Made by a program: the position numbers and the translations under genes
Part shown: one piece after another, positions 45,586-57,284 of the stretch
How positions within the stretch are numbered: position 1 is the first letter of the stretch
Layout of the letters: each line of letters begins with the position of its first letter
Notes under the pieces: generated by a model
What the model saw: the letters and a program-made list of their open reading frames with translations, nothing else
What the model was told of the DNA's origin: nothing
The model's database searches: none
NCBI GenBank assembly: GCA_019096155.1
Contig: JAHCVI010000005.1
Location: 3,420,468 to 3,484,467, forward strand
Length of the DNA stretch: 64,000 bases
Origin: Staphylotrichum longicolle
Taxonomy: Eukaryota > Ascomycota > Sordariomycetes > Sordariales > Chaetomiaceae
Direction of reading: 5' to 3'

Positions 45586-47946
45586 CTATACGATGGCAGC
45601 CTCCCACAGCGTCGCGCTCCTCAACAGATCCTTGCCAAACTGCCGCTGTAAGCTCGTCATCTTGTCAATCAGATGGCTCGTAGCAATCGACTTTGGCCCC
45701 CACACGACCAGCGCAATCGAGGCGGCCCGCTCCAGCCAGGTGATGCACTGCTCCATGTCGCCGCGGCGCTGGTGGATTTCGGCAATGTCCTCCATCGTGT
45801 GCGCGGCAATTCCGTCCTGGTAGAAGACGGGTTCGCCCGATCCCGACTCTGACGCTGCCACCGCCGAATCCGGAGCGCCAGGCGGCGGCCTGGTGACCAC
45901 CGACATGCAGTGACCGAGCGCGAGGTCCGACTCGTTGGTGAGCATGTAAAAGTGCGCCAGCTCGTTCTCGACCGAGCGGACTTGGTCCGACTCGGCGCCG
46001 AACACGGGGCGGGACGACTTGAGCAGCTCCGTGATGATCTCCAGCCCGGCCTGGTATTCGCCGCTGCGGCGGAGGAGGGTGGCGAGCGAGTCGAGGAGCT
46101 TGAACGTGATGGCCCGCGACCGCCCGAGCCGGCTGTTGAAGATGTCGAGCATGCATTGCAGGCTGCGCTGCGAGATCTCTTGACAGCCCTCGTCATTCTG
46201 CAGTTCCTTGCAGATCTGGGTGATGGGATGGTTGGATGAGAGGCTGCTCTGAGCTTCGCTGGTGAGGAACTGGAGGAGGATTCCGCGGAGCTCTGGACGA
46301 GCGCTGGTGTTGACCGGAGAGAGCGTGGCAAACAGGTTCCGCAAAAAGTCAAACGGCTGAGTGGCCATGGCTCCGGCAGCGAGGGTTCCTGCCTCGGCAA
46401 ACGCAGACCACGCCCTCCTGTCCGGGCGGGTCTCGAGGTCCTCGACCGAGCCGGCCGAGACCTTGACCAGGTAGATGGCATCTTTGAGAGTGCTCCAATA
46501 CCGCGTCGACTCGTCCGAGGTTCTATGCCCCAGGAAGTCATCTGGGAGAACCCCCTGGGGTATGTTTTCGAGTTGCCAGTCGTAATACTCGCGGAGCTTC
46601 AGCGTGATAACGCCCATTGTCCGCGTCCTTGCGTCGGACGGCATGGAACGGGGAGGCGCTTTGAACAGATCTTGAAGCTGGGCCCTGTACGCGGCGAGAC
46701 CGGGGCCCGGAGAAGCAGGGGCAACGAGAGCAGTGCAGTTGTCGTGCTCCTGAGGATTCTCGTCCAAAGAACCCGGCGTTGAGCCTGGTGTATTGGTAGA
46801 CCCCTCGAATGGCGACGGCGGCGTCTGTGGGGGACTCTCCTGACTGCTGGGAAAGTGAGGACTGTGGATGCGCGGCGGGACATCCTCGTGCTTGATCAGG
46901 TCCGAGATGCTGATGCTTCGTCTAGGTTGCCTACTTGGCTGCGGAAGAACTGCGGTCTGGTTCCCAAAGGGGTTGGGAGGAAAATCCGCTGCTGGTGGTC
47001 GCCTCACTCCCTGCTGGATGGTCCTGGCACATCGGATGGTCCTTCGTAGGTCTTCATGGCTGAAGTTGTTCTCGCTGTCTCCCCGGTCTGATGGGAATGC
47101 AGAGTGGTGAGCTCGCCGCGCAGCGCGCGCTCTCTCATCTGTGTTGACATTCTTGAAGACATTCCACTCCCGGAACCGCTTGTCATACATGCGCTTGCTG
47201 TCGTGGGAATCAGTGAGTCGGATCAACGTCATGGTGAGTGGAACTGAATGAGATGGGAGGGTGCTGCGGGTTGTTGGCAGGGGCAAAGATAGGGGCGGAG
47301 ACGTGTGGGGGACGACAAAGGAGGTGTGTCTCAAGAGGACCGACGGAAAGAGTCGATCAGAATGGCGCCAGGGCTCTTAAGACAACGTGGCCAAGGACAA
47401 TGGATGGGAATCCACCTTGCTCGCCGGGAGGGGGTTGAGACCCGAGAGATGGGGGACTGAGTAAGGTGCAGTGTGGTAATGACTGTGCAGATGCAGGATT
47501 GAATGACGGGGAGATGCGTGGACGACTCGACTACCCCCCCGGCCAGCCACCTGCGTGCTGTGGTCGCCCAGACCGGGCCGACCCACGTTTGAACTCGGAA
47601 GGGATTCATGAAGGAAAGAAGAACAGGCGGGGCGAGACTCGGCACCGGCGACGGACGGTGCTGCTCGCGGTGCTCGCGCGTACCTTGCTGAGAAGCCAAA
47701 GTCCCTCCTCATGATTTCACTTACCCGCTTCAGCGGGTACTGCCGGTAGAGGCCGATGATGGTCTCGCGGTGCCTCGCCCATTCCTTTGCAGACGGGCCC
47801 TGCAGCGTGCGGGATTTCCCATCCAGGCCTGTGTTGTCGGCCATGGCACCGGCACCGGCGCTGGCGCTGGGGGTCGGGGTCGGAGATGGGGAAGTCGATA
47901 GACCCGACCAGACGGGCGCTACTGCACGGTTCTCGGGTCTGGTCAT
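45586..47946 (-). CDS. Clr5-domain protein with C-terminal TPR-like helices
   Basis: Exons 47946-47684 and 47197-45586 give 624 residues. The Clr5 domain is split by a 486-base intron: EWARHRETIIGLYRQYPLKR, VSEIMRRDFGFSA, then SKRMYDKRFREWNVFKN, which fits the W..H...I..LY...L..V...M...GF.AS..MYK.RF..W pattern exactly when the intron is removed. After a long Pro/Ser linker, residues from about 240 form a helical region whose end (LLRRSGEYQAGLEIITELL, EIHQRRGDMEQCITWLERA) looks like degenerate TPR repeats. Clr5-domain proteins are common in filamentous fungi and named after a fission yeast silencing factor; most are uncharacterised, and a nuclear regulatory role is inference. The start was chosen at MTRPENRAV; MADNTG further on is an alternative. 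Confidence 0.82.
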
Positions 47947-49125
47947 GGCGTTGGTTTGTCTCAACTCGGGACCCCCTGAGAAGCGCAAAGGAAAGTGGAG
48001 GTGGGTGGACGTGTGCGCACGCCAGGCGCAAATCCTTATAGGGTGAAACGATCCAAGACTGCCATCGGAGCGGGGGTGGATGATGAGTTGAGGCACAGCA
48101 CCAGTCGAAGCAGGAAAAGAACCTTGCAGGTGTCTCAATGACACCCTGCGGCCGCGCCCAGGCTGCCACATTAGCCTGATTGGCCCGCCATCCGAGCCTG
48201 TTGCCACACCGCCAGACCTGAACCATTTCCGGCCTGGTCCTGACCTGCTCTCATCCGTGACGAGCCTGCCGCCGGCAGGCAGGTTTGGACAGGACCAGCT
48301 CATATCCGAGCTGCCCAAGCGGGCATGAAGCCATGATCGCAATCCAAAACCAGCACGTGAGGGTGGTGAGTAATCAAAGGGTCAAGACTCAGATGATAGA
48401 TCTTGAGGAGTGTAACTTTTCAGAGTTGCATCAAAGGCCAGCCAGCTGGCAGGCCTGGTTATCATGGGGCGAAAGCGGAAGGAGAGAACCATGCAGTCGT
48501 TGCGTGGGGTTGCGCATCAGGAGGAGCAAAAAGGAGACCGGGGAGAGAACGGGTGACCACGGACACTCACACAACACATGCACCTAGTGTTCATTAAACC
48601 CCCGCGTAACTGGACTCTCCGGGTTCAAGTGATCGCAGGTTCCCTGCATGTGGCATGGTTCCGAGGCCGTGGAGGGTGACGTGCTATGAATTCGGGAGCA
48701 TTGGATACAGAGTCCTTTGGTGCTTGCGTCCCCCGCAGGTAGCACTCGGTCCCGATGCCGCGTTCATGGTGGATCGCTTCACACCCAGCATGATTCTAGA
48801 GGTAGTCGGGTAAAGTATTTAAACCTAGTAAAATACATACAAAGGATTGCCGCTTCTCTAAGTTGTGTGAAAATGCACCACAAAAAAACGCCCAACCCAG
48901 CCTCTGGGAACACCATCCGAAAACCCAACAGAGAACTCCAGAGCCCGTGAGGACTGATATCTAACGCAGACCGGACCCAAAATGTCGAATGCTCCATCGC
49001 TGTATATGCCGCTGAAAAACACCAAAAGCATTATTGAATCTGGGACCTGCCCCATTTGTGGTTCTTCACATCATGATGCATGCAGCCTGTGCAGGCACGT
49101 AATATCGTACACCGTCGTGAGGAGC
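47947..49125. other. Intergenic region
   Basis: A 1.18-kb gap upstream of the Clr5-domain gene and downstream of the small membrane protein. No conserved open frame is seen. Confidence 0.55.
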
Positions 49126-49812
49126 TCAGTCGAGAAGGTCCTTGCCCTCCCGATAGTTCTTGACGGCATCGCAAACCGCTATTGAAAGCGCCAGTGGCCT
49201 GCAGGCAGTCAGTTTGGGAATCCCGAGGTGGCAACAGCAGGCCAGGCTTGCAGAAGGGGGTGGAGGGGACGTACGCCTGGATGGATGCCCATATGAGCGG
49301 AGCAATCAACGACTTGGAATCAGCCACCTTGGTGCCCAAAGTGACGGCCAGACCAACTCCTGCAGCTGCCAAGAGGACATTGAGCAAGCAGCCGAAGAAT
49401 GTGACGACCTGCTTCCGCCAGTGTTGCTCGCCCTCAGTCAACATGATCCTGTTGGGCTCCACCATGAGGAGAAGCGTAAACAGAGCAACATTGATGGCAA
49501 GCCCAAGACTTCCCTAGATAAGGCAAACATAAAGTTCCCGTCAGTAACTGATAGTGTCCATGGGCCGGGCATCGAACATAGAGGGTCGGACAAAGGGATG
49601 CTTACCACAACGAAACAGGTCATGAGCTGAGTCCGGGCCGCCATGTCGAGTGTGAAGCCACTCCCGTACCTCTCAATCATAGGGTAGCCGCAAGAGTGCA
49701 CATCGGCAGCTGTTGGGTAGCCCCATGAAGCTGCCTGATCGGTTGTGCCAAGATGGTAGAGGAAGCCAATAGCTGCAGCGACAACGAGTCCCAGTGGGAG
49801 AGGATGCCCCAT
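49126..49812 (-). CDS. Small predicted four-helix membrane protein
   Basis: Exons 49812-49606, 49513-49275 and 49198-49126 give 172 residues. The introns have gtaagc..tctag and gtacgt..tgcag ends, and the frame closes cleanly at TGA with NYREGKDLLD. Helices are seen in LPLGLVVAAAIGFLYHLG, LMTCFVVGSLGLAINVALF, VTFFGCLLNVLLAAAGVGLA and APLIWASIQAPLALSIAV. A cytosolic or lumenal loop (WGYPTAADVHSCGYPMIERY) separates helices 1 and 2. No family is recognised; the layout recalls small fungal tetraspanning proteins. An extra upstream exon cannot be ruled out, since the first ATG sits close to helix 1. Confidence 0.55.
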
Positions 49813-52510
49813 AGGTGCATCAGCTTCCACCTGAAGTGCTTTGTCCGATACATGGCAGCAAAGTCCGGTGTGATAAAATGATGGATGTGAAACGAGAAGG
49901 GAAGGCGGCCGAGGATTCTGCAAGCGAGCAGCTTGAGTGGCGACGTGATGGAGTGGTGCAAGGCCGTGGGTCGTGGTTCGTAGATTGCAGGTATGGACTG
50001 CAGGTGGGAAAGCAAGCTAGCAGAAGAAGGGATGCGACGGCCTAGAAATGATGGGCAAGATGAAGTATGATAGCCCCGAGGCGGATTATAATCATCACCA
50101 GCGGCAACGCGTTGGTCCGGTTGGCGTGGTTTGGCTCGTCACCGAATGGCCAAGCCCCAACAGACAGCTAGGCTGTTGGCCAATTCCAGACTTGAACGCA
50201 GCTGCGGACTACCAAATGTCCTGATGATGCCTGGGGTCCGACTCAAGTGCAGACCCTTTCATGCAGTCACAGCTGTGGCTAGTGCTTGAGGACGGGAAAT
50301 CCTTCTGGACGGCACCAAAGAACAGTGCGGAGTCATTGAGGGCCCGGGACTGCAACTGATTAGGCGAGTGATTAGGCTGCCGCGATTTGGTCATGGCAAA
50401 ACCTGGACCACCGCCAGCCTCTTCCTGGCGTGCACTTGCTCTGCCATCGCTCCGGGCTCGCCGCAGGACAAGCCACACTCCGGTGTCTCGGTTCCCTGTG
50501 CCCGCCGCCGCCAATGTCTTAGGGGCAGAAGGGCACGCACTCGGGGGCGGCACGAAAGACACGTGAGGTCCGTATGTTGGGGGTCTCATTCGGATATGGG
50601 GCCGAACGATGCAGGGTGCCTTGGATAATCCTCCAGCCCCCGGTGTGATCCGTCCCGGCATGATTCCCGGCGATGATGCGCCTCTCTCGGGCGGATCGTT
50701 TCTGGCAGCGGGAAACATCCAATGGGCACCCAGTCGGCCTCGATCCAGGTTCTGATTGGCTGTGCTCAGCGAGACGGAGATTCAGCTCAAGCTCACCCTC
50801 AAACTCGCACTCGCGCTGATCGCCTCTTGCTTGTTCGGTTGGGGTCGCGCAAAACGAGAGAGTTTCTGAAACAGGCCCAGAAACAGGCTCTCTCGCTGCC
50901 TGGTGAATTTTCTAGGGAGCGATGGGAGACACAAACCTCCATTGCAAATGGGGAGCTTGCGGAAAGCCCCGGTGGCTTGGAAGCCTGACGGCGGGGGATG
51001 GCAGGACAGTCAACGGAATGTGGGACTCGTGTAGGGCTGAGACCCCCAAGCGCCTAATTTAGCGCCATTAGCGCATTTTGTGCCTGCCACACAGCACTCG
51101 AAGGGCTCCAGGGCAAACCTGAATGGAACCTTGCAGAATCATGCGCATGTTTCCCACGCAGGTGTCCCCGCTCCTTTCCAGGTTCTTCGGGCGCTACACG
51201 CTCCCAGATTCGATGCATCGCATTCGTCCCATTGGACCCAACGGACGGCAGGTCATGTATGGTACTTGCCATTTTCTGTTCTCAACAGAGCCCCTCAGCT
51301 CGTGTTCTCGACGCAAACGCCTCCACCTCAACAAGCGCACAACTCGTTTGTGTAACCGTCACGGCCAGAGTTGACTCAGGCAGGCTGACCTTGGCGGCGA
51401 CGGGATGCCACACCGATTGTGCCCCTTATTAGGTACAGTACCTTAGGTTGTCCATCGTCGGTCTCCCAAGGTTCCCGCCCGTCCCCACAATCTTCATGCA
51501 AGGACCAAGTTCTCAATCCGCCACAAATCTGCACTCCGCAAATGGCATCTCAAAACTCCAATGACGCTGTTGCACATGTGGCATCGGTCGTCTGCAGAAG
51601 CATCTGATGTCCTGACCGAAATCCTTTTGATGGATCTGGCAACAGGGCAAGCGACTTAGCGCCGCTGATGCCCTGCTCTCTCTCTCTCTCTCTCTCGCTC
51701 TCTGAAGCGGCCGATTTGACTCGGTCGTCCGCAAGGAGGACGGACGATGCCCCGGGACCCCTGTAACTGCGCAACAGGTAGCACTTGTGATTTGACGGTG
51801 CAAATTGGCATCATAATGCTCACCAAGCAACGTTGCTACGAAAATTCTGGGAGCTGGATGGTCCAAGCATTCATTTGGAGAGAGGAACGCTCGATTCCCA
51901 ACCTGCTTCGCTTCGTGGAACGTCACCGGGCGCGGGCCGAGCCCCGTTTGCAGCTTCCGGTTGCGTCGGGTCGGGAATACCATCTGATCTGATCTTACAA
52001 AACACAGCCTCGCTGCATCGTTGGGTCCCGCTGACGCCGCTGCATAGCCGCAACGGCCCGGCCAGATGGGTCCTGATTCTCAAACAAAGATGGCCCCGAC
52101 AAAGCAGGCGAGGGGCGGCCATGCAACCTTCACACAGTTCTTTACCGCCCGTTGCGAAACACTCACCCTATCGTACCATTGAGACAAACGCATCCAAACC
52201 ACGTTTGACCAACGAGCTGTTGCACGAGCCGAGTGAACTGGATTGAATCAATCATTCCTTCGATTCAGTTGCTCATGAAATGCAGCTCTTCTTTGACGAC
52301 TCCAGTGCGTGGACGGCCCACGGGGTGTGGAGCACCCAAGCCTCAAAAGGCACACAATGCCATCTTCCTGCTTTGCCTGACACTTGCATAGCAACCCGGT
52401 ACGTACTACTGCCCTGATGTGTACTTATTAGGATCAGACATCATGCCTGGCTACTCACTGCCCTCCAGTCCTGCAACTTTCCTCTCGTCAGTTCACAGTT
52501 TCGAGATCCC
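49813..52510. other. Long divergent intergenic region
   Basis: This 2.7-kb gap precedes the HET-domain gene. Apart from a CT microsatellite near 51.68 kb, I see only short frames without domains. It could hold the promoter and leader of the HET gene, or unrecognised lineage-specific sequence. Confidence 0.5.
51676..51696 (+). repeat. CT microsatellite
   Basis: An uninterrupted (CT)n tract of about 21 bases, followed by GCTCTCT. It is a simple repeat likely to vary in length between strains. Confidence 0.9.
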
Positions 52511-54811
52511 ATGTCACCCCATCCTTCCGACGTGCTTGTTCCACCGACTGCGAGTCCCGCGTGGCATGTGAATGTCATGGATACTGTTCGGGGCTTGTTG
52601 TTCCCCCCGTCACTCTCGAGTTCTCGTCTCTGGCTCAACCCCGATGGTTCATCGCAACGAAAGTGCAAAGGCTGCGGAGAGATCTGCGAGCTCCTGCGAT
52701 GGGGTGAGGTGCAAAGGAGGCGAGACAACACATACCACGGCTTCTCGCCTCCCCGCATCATTCACAACAGCTATCTCGAACTCGACATCTGCGCCGGCGT
52801 CTCTGGCTGCAACACTTGCCGTTTACTCCGGCGAGCCTTCCTCCTAGAACAGATCACAGGCCAAGATGCAGAACGCCTCGAGCACGCAGACAGCCAATGG
52901 CCGATTTACGCTGCTCTCGAGCTAAGTTCCTCCGGGAATTGCCAGCTGCTGCTCGCCATCAGGGACCTGCGGGACAGGGTCTTATTTTCTGCCACCGTCC
53001 CTCTAAGCATTGGGGCCCGGCCTTTTCCCCTACGTGCAACCAAAGGGGCCCCCGGCGTGCGCTCTGACTTGAGCACACTGCGCCGAGTCATCGATGACTG
53101 CCACCAGAACCATGAATGCTCTTCGAGATACCGCTGGTCACGCCGGAACCCGACCTGGCTCCTCAGAATCCTTTCGGACAAGCTTGTCCAACTGGTAGAG
53201 GGACCAACAACGCCCGTTGACTACGTCGTGCTCAGCTACTCGTGGGGCGACCCAGCAACCATGCCCGCCACTGAATGGGCAAGAATCAAAGGTGCCGGCA
53301 CGAAAACAAGAAACGGCCGACCAGTCCCTGAGCGGCTGAACCCCTTTCGGTCGTGTGAGCTGCCGGAGACCATGCAAGACGCCATCACGATAGCAACATC
53401 CCTAGGGTTCACCTACGTTTGGATCGACAGTGTCTGTATCCCCAAGGGCACCAACTGGGATACAGAAGCTTCCCTGATGCATGAAGTGTATGGGAATGCC
53501 GCATTCACCCTCGTCGCATCCTCGAGTGGCAAGGCAACAGACCACCTTCTCCATGATCGCCAGGCCTGGATACATCGCCCAAAACCATGCCAGTTACGCG
53601 AGCTGTGGTGGCTCCACAACACACAAATGCCTCTGGACCGCGTGCGTTTCGAGTCTCCTGTAGCGCAGCGGGGCTGGACGCTACAGGAAGAGCGCCTGTC
53701 TCCAAGAATCGTCTATTGGGCGGGCCAGCGTTGGTACTGGTCCTGTCCGGAATGCCGGGTCGCCGAGATGGGCGAACTTGAATGTTCTTCTCCGACAACC
53801 AATAGCACACCTGGAAGTTACCCACAACGCTTTCTCGAGCTCTGCCACTCGGGCGATGAACACCAGCTTCATGAGGAATGGCTCGACATCGTCGAAGCAT
53901 ACACTCGCCGGGACCTGGTTGCGGAAAAGGACCGGTTTCTGGCTATCGCTGGTCTCGCTGTGCGCTTCTACAATGCCAAAGCAGGGAATGGCGGAGCAGT
54001 CGTCACTGAAAACTATCTCGCCGGGTTGTGGAAGGACAACTTTGCGCGACACCTCGCTTGGTCTGTGACAACCGCAGTCGACCCTCTGCAAAACTTGCAG
54101 CACATTGCGCCTTCTTGGTCGTGGGCCTCGCTCCCACTCCAGGTGCACACGAGGACAAAGCCACCCTTCAGCCCGTCAAAACACTTCAAGTTTATCGCGG
54201 CTGTGCACCCTAAAACTGTCGCAGCAGCGGAGCAGACCAAGGCTATCTTCGGGGACCCTTCAATGGACTACATCAACCGCGGCCGGACCAACGAGGAGCG
54301 AGGCCGGAACGTCAAGGTCGTCGAAGTCCAGGGCCGTTTTCGCCGCTTCATCTCCGAGAACGCCCAGAAAGTGTCCTGGGGGGCCATCGAGCGACAGCGG
54401 GGCTGTCGGTCTAGCTTCGACTTTGGCGCCTTTCCCGGAGAGCACATCTATGCCCGTAACAACACCAACGGCGAGATTGTATCTAAGGATGCGCACAGCG
54501 GAGAGGTAGTCGGGCAACTTGACTATCTCCTGCCATCGAACGACGACAAACCCGGGACTTGTTTCACACCTTATGTCCAGGACGGCGCAGAAGAGGAAAT
54601 TGTCTGTCTCGAACTTGGCGAGCTGGCCATGCTCTTGCTGGTGCCAGACCGCAAAGAGAACCTCGAGAAACGTGACCACCATGACACTCAGCCCGAGTCG
54701 TATCGGCGTGTCGGGGTAGCCATCGGTTATTCCAACCGGAAAGGCTTCTTTTACGGCTGTGAGACCAAAACAGTTCGTCTTGCGGGCTTCGAGGAACGAC
54801 GGAGTCTCTAA
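52511..54811 (+). CDS. HET-domain protein (heterokaryon incompatibility family)
   Basis: An intronless frame of 766 residues. An N-terminal region with paired cysteines (CKGCGEICELL and GCNTCRLLRRAFL), common in large fungal HET proteins, precedes the HET domain: VDYVVLSYSWGD, LPETMQDAITIATSLGFTYV, WIDSVCIPKGTNWDTEASLM and YGNAAFTLVASSS (about 237-345), then RGWTLQEERLSPRIVYW. The rest is the usual long, variable C-terminus with APSWSWASL. HET domains have a TIR-like fold and trigger cell death when unlike individuals fuse, often together with NLR partners. No NACHT, WD40 or ankyrin repeats are seen. MSPHPSDVL is the chosen start; a second Met 22 residues on is possible. Whether it acts in incompatibility is inference. 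Confidence 0.92.
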   Translation: MSPHPSDVLVPPTASPAWHVNVMDTVRGLLFPPSLSSSRLWLNPDGSSQRKCKGCGEICELLRWGEVQRRRDNTYHGFSPPRIIHNSYLELDICAGVSGCNTCRLLRRAFLLEQITGQDAERLEHADSQWPIYAALELSSSGNCQLLLAIRDLRDRVLFSATVPLSIGARPFPLRATKGAPGVRSDLSTLRRVIDDCHQNHECSSRYRWSRRNPTWLLRILSDKLVQLVEGPTTPVDYVVLSYSWGDPATMPATEWARIKGAGTKTRNGRPVPERLNPFRSCELPETMQDAITIATSLGFTYVWIDSVCIPKGTNWDTEASLMHEVYGNAAFTLVASSSGKATDHLLHDRQAWIHRPKPCQLRELWWLHNTQMPLDRVRFESPVAQRGWTLQEERLSPRIVYWAGQRWYWSCPECRVAEMGELECSSPTTNSTPGSYPQRFLELCHSGDEHQLHEEWLDIVEAYTRRDLVAEKDRFLAIAGLAVRFYNAKAGNGGAVVTENYLAGLWKDNFARHLAWSVTTAVDPLQNLQHIAPSWSWASLPLQVHTRTKPPFSPSKHFKFIAAVHPKTVAAAEQTKAIFGDPSMDYINRGRTNEERGRNVKVVEVQGRFRRFISENAQKVSWGAIERQRGCRSSFDFGAFPGEHIYARNNTNGEIVSKDAHSGEVVGQLDYLLPSNDDKPGTCFTPYVQDGAEEEIVCLELGELAMLLLVPDRKENLEKRDHHDTQPESYRRVGVAIGYSNRKGFFYGCETKTVRLAGFEERRSL

Positions 54812-55690
54812 AAACTCTCCAGGAAGTGTGGGCTGGGCCCGCACATGTTGTGATATTACAAGAGGCCGATTGTGGCTATACTTGACCTGCAACTTGCATC
54901 AACTGAGCGATCATTTCTGGGGGTTTGTTTTGTCTTTTTCTTCTTCTTTTTCAATTCCGATGCTCGTCACTTTGTACCAACAACCCCTTTCACATGTATA
55001 ATACACCAGCTACGAAATTAATTCATAGAACTGATTTGTGTAACGTTGAGGCTTTTGACTCTCAATCCAGTGTGTCTAGCATTGTTTCTGCATGCAGATG
55101 CCCGAAGGAACAGAACGGCCGCGCACAGCAGCAAAGCTGAGGGTACCTTATCCGTCCATTCTCAAAGCGGCCAAAACTGGACTCAGTTGGGACTTGGAGA
55201 GGCGCAACACCACCATTCGGCTACTTGCCTGCCCTAGGTACTCCACATGTCTCACCTGAACACGAAAACCTGAAACACTGTGCCCTATCCCAACTTAGAT
55301 CTGCAAAACATGCATTCCCTCGTCAGAACCTTAACCTTAACACAGCCCACGAAGCGGTCGTGCAGGAACAGGCTCGTGGCGCAGCCACGTGGGGACAACC
55401 ACAGCCCTGCGGGCCACTCTTTCAGGCAACAGAATAAAACAAGAATATGTGACCTCCACGGACCACCAAGACGATTGGAAGGGAAGATAGAGGGCGAGGC
55501 GGAGGTCAGTAAATGCGCACACATTTCCCAAGAATGCTTCAACAATCTGGATGGTATCGGCAAGGAACTTGGAATACAAGCGGCGTCACTTGAAAGGAAG
55601 CGTGCCTTGCCCTAGTATCCTTGGCTCCCAGCAGAAAAACGTCCGGACGATATTTGACTTTCTCCTTAAACTTGGAGGTTCCGTTGTCAC
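54812..55690. other. Intergenic region between convergent genes
   Basis: An 879-base spacer between the HET gene and the first AA9 gene, marking the edge of the biomass cluster. AT-rich runs near 54920-55040 probably belong to the HET 3' region. No gene is seen. Confidence 0.55.
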
Positions 55691-56512
55691 TCATCCGCTC
55701 CACACAGCTGGTCCCGGAGGCTGATATGCATCCGGCTGCATGGCGTTGATGTTGACCAGGATGCCCGGGTCGTTGCTCTTGTACGCCCCCGGCAACGCAA
55801 CCAGAGGACCTGGCGTGCCGTTGCCGCCGCCGGTGATCTGGATCTGCGAGCAGGCGATGTAGAACTGTGCCTTGTTGGCCTGCATGGCCATGTGGAGCGC
55901 GATCTGCTCGACGCGGAGGAGATACTCGCCGTCGGGGGTGTTCGATGGGATGGTAGCATTGACAGTCTCGTATGTATCTGTTCAGACAATCAGCAAAAGC
56001 GCAAACCCGTACCTTTGAAAAAAAAAAGCATCCTTACTTTGCGCCGGCCACACTAGCTGCTTGTTCTTGTCTATGGTGGGCTTTGCCGTCGCAATCTTGA
56101 ACCACACAGCCCCTGAGCCGTCAAAGGTCTTGGCTGATGAGCCCGCAGGCACTTTGGCGAGGTAGTACTGCGTCGGGCCCGGATGGTTAATTTGCTGCGT
56201 CGAGATGTAGTGGATGGTAGAGCCGGCAGGCACCGTCGCTACGTTCGCCGCCGTCTGCGAGGTGTAGCACCGGATGTCGGCAGACGTCGGGTTCTCGATG
56301 CCCTGCTTGCTCTGCGCATTCTTGGTCATTCGCGTAACAGACCAGTCTTTCTCCTCGGATTTTCCATTGACGACAAGTCTTGGGAATGTGTCTATGAGGA
56401 ATCCATCAATATACGCCACATTGATCCAGGTGTTGGCTCAGGGGTTGGGGGGAAACATACAATGTGCCTGGACAGCCGTAGCTGCAAGCAGCAGCCCCGC
56501 AAGAAGCTGCAT
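55691..56512 (-). CDS. AA9 lytic polysaccharide monooxygenase, copy A
   Basis: Exons 56512-56461, 56391-56038 and 55977-55691 give 230 residues. The signal peptide MQLLAGLLLAATAVQA leaves His17 as the new N-terminus (HYTFPRLVVNG), the first copper ligand of the histidine brace. The second is the His in NHPGPTQYYLAKVP, and the axial Tyr lies in AQFYIACSQIQITGGG. Intron 1 splits the codon after the brace His. There is no cellulose-binding module or linker. AA9 enzymes use copper and hydrogen peroxide or oxygen plus reductant to break cellulose or xyloglucan. The gene lies downstream of a second AA9 gene and of a flavodehydrogenase, all on the same strand. C1 or C4 specificity cannot be read from this. 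Confidence 0.94.
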
Positions 56513-57284
56513 TTGGATGGTTCCCTTGCTTCAATAGTAGCTTCAGGTGTTGCGATGAGTTACTGGAAGCCAGACAATGAAGTCTCTAGTTCCCTGGGCC
56601 ACCTAGTGTCTGGTTTTGCGTTAGCCTTATACCAGCACTTGAACGAAACTCTTTGTCACGAGGATCGGCATATCAAGCCCGCTAAGCCACCACAGTTAAT
56701 TGACTTGATTCTCGAATAGAGACACTGGAAACCATTGGGTGTGCAATACTACCACTTCGGGCTGCCGAGCACGGAGTGCTGCGCTGCTGGTTCTCGTAGG
56801 GGTCAGCCAAGATCCGGGTGCAACTGCCGAATTCTGGGGCATTCCGGATCTGGATGCTTGGGAGACGGATGTAGTGGGCGCCGAGTATTAACTTATATTT
56901 GGCTCTTCGGCAAACACTGGCTTTCCGGGGGCCCATCCAAGTTTTCTGCAAGCTGCTCGTAGCCAACGTTATGCACTAGGCCACTTGCGCCTCAGGAGAC
57001 GCTGATGATGTGTTTCATGGAGCTTGGGCTCTGGACACAATCCATTTTGTCAAGGGACAACCCCACGGGGCTGGCCATAACCTTGGCGCGGGTGAGAGAA
57101 TGTATTCTAGCACGTCTGTGATTTGGGGCGCTATGTTCATGGTAGAAGATATGTACAGATGAATAATGCCCCACGTCACCCTTGGCAAACGTCAAAGTAC
57201 TGCGTTCCTGGCTTTCTTTTCGGCACGATGCCAAACCATCTCCCCAGTCCTCTGACCACCCGCACTCAGCTCCCTTGTCCCAGT
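56513..57284. other. Upstream region of AA9 copy A
   Basis: This 772-base gap holds the promoter of AA9 copy A and the 3' region of copy B. A GGCTAA hexamer lies near its copy A end. No gene is seen. Confidence 0.6.
56621..56626 (-). promoter_or_regulatory. Possible Xyr1/XlnR site upstream of AA9 copy A
   Basis: GGCTAA on the minus strand about 110 bases before the start codon, next to a TATA-like GTATAAG. GGCTAA is the core site of the cellulase/xylanase activator Xyr1/XlnR. A hexamer alone is weak evidence. Confidence 0.4.

Noticed and set aside
43637..52510. A biosynthetic gene cluster around the Clr5 and HET genes
   Set aside because: No polyketide, peptide or terpene synthase, P450 or transporter is present.
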